Part shown: in pieces, positions 63,755 through 64,000 of the stretch
Layout of the letters: each line of letters opens with the position of its first letter
How positions within the stretch are numbered: position 1 is the stretch's first letter
Assembly (NCBI GenBank): GCA_002387845.1
Contig: DGLB01000002.1
Coordinates: forward strand, 47,207-111,206
Direction of reading: 5' to 3'
Length of the DNA stretch: 64,000 nt
DNA from: Stenotrophomonas maltophilia
GTDB taxonomy: Bacteria; Pseudomonadota; Gammaproteobacteria; Xanthomonadales; Xanthomonadaceae
Made by a program: the position numbers and the translations under genes
Notes under the pieces: generated by a model
What the model was told of the DNA's origin: nothing
Database searches by the model: none
The model's input: the letters and a program-made list of their open reading frames with translations, nothing else

Positions 63755-64000
63755 GCACCCCACTCCTTGCCGTCCTGCACCTCCGACGCTGTTGCGTGGA
63801 TACAGGTCGGTAGTGGCACGATGCGTTCATTCGGATGCGGCACTTGCAAGTCCGCCTTTTCCAGATCAAATCGCACCTGCAGGTTCATCCAGAACCAGGG
63901 TGACGTGTCGAAGTAGCAGCCCAGGCGGTGGGCGGTATCGGCGGTGATGGCGGCAGCACCCCGGGTGATACTCGCGATGCGTGTGTCGGATACGTGGATG
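63751..64000 (-). CDS. higA: HigA-family antitoxin (5' end outside window)
   Basis: The minus frame entering from the right edge reads HVSDTRIASITRGAAAITAD, TAHRLGCYFDTSPWFWMN and LQVRFDLEKADLQV before ending at the TGA at 63753. This is the C-terminal part of HigA/VapI-type helix-turn-helix antitoxins, which repress their operon and neutralise the HigB mRNA interferase. About 82 residues are visible. In most such loci higB precedes higA, so a toxin gene is expected just past 64000. The tail after LQV (about 35 residues) is longer than usual. Confidence 0.85.
   Translation of the reverse strand, partial: IHVSDTRIASITRGAAAITADTAHRLGCYFDTSPWFWMNLQVRFDLEKADLQVPHPNERIVPLPTCIHATASEVQDGKEWGA

Overview
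The window is high-GC chromosomal DNA from a gammaproteobacterium of the Xanthomonadaceae, most likely Stenotrophomonas. The evidence is an X-T4SS gene order (virD4, virB7-8-9-10-11-1-2-3-4, with VirB7 carrying an extra C-terminal domain), GTAG/SMAG-type palindromic repeats, the serC-pheA-aroA order, and many TonB-dependent receptors and secreted peptidases. No phage genes, intact insertion sequences or CRISPR arrays were seen.

Layout. (1) 1-11007, minus strand: the Xanthomonadales type IV secretion locus, cut at the left edge inside virB4. (2) 11160-13348: a membrane protein and an MFS exporter. (3) 13424-37828, minus strand: a tightly packed run of 15 genes, with a divergent PAS-AraC regulator at 37951-38688. 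In transcription order it encodes 4-hydroxyproline epimerase, a three-subunit D-hydroxyproline dehydrogenase, a DapA-type deaminase, a semialdehyde dehydrogenase, an M24 Xaa-Pro peptidase, two DUF885 metallopeptidases, an APC permease, an S9 dipeptidyl peptidase, a GH35-like galactosidase, an unassigned six-hairpin glycosidase, a GH127 beta-L-arabinofuranosidase and a TonB-dependent receptor. My reading is one pathway that takes plant hydroxyproline-rich glycoproteins (extensins) from the outer membrane down to 2-oxoglutarate. (4) 38830-40150: an ECF sigma factor with a membrane partner, and a helix-hairpin-helix protein. (5) tRNA-Ser(UGA), with an unusual hairpin that copies its 3' end in inverted orientation. 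(6) 40551-46262: a LysR/azoreductase pair, an Ig-like orphan, serS and two TonB-type proteins. (7) 46311-51837: aroA, pheA, serC, an FHA protein and two polyhydroxyalkanoate-associated proteins. (8) 52120-53190: a membrane-anchored Mrr-like nuclease-fold protein. (9) 53206-60694: a complete five-step histidine utilisation cluster (hutC-hutF divergent from hutI-H-G-U) with a HutC-like operator between the arms. (10) 60903-64000: a TonB receptor, a REP/tandem-repeat region, and a HigA-type antitoxin overlapping a small unknown gene, cut at the right edge.

The genes suggest a plant- or rhizosphere-associated lifestyle: killing of competing bacteria (X-T4SS) next to scavenging of plant cell-wall glycoprotein, hydroxyproline and histidine, with both catabolic routes ending in glutamate or 2-oxoglutarate. 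All functions are read from sequence motifs and context; no database search was run.
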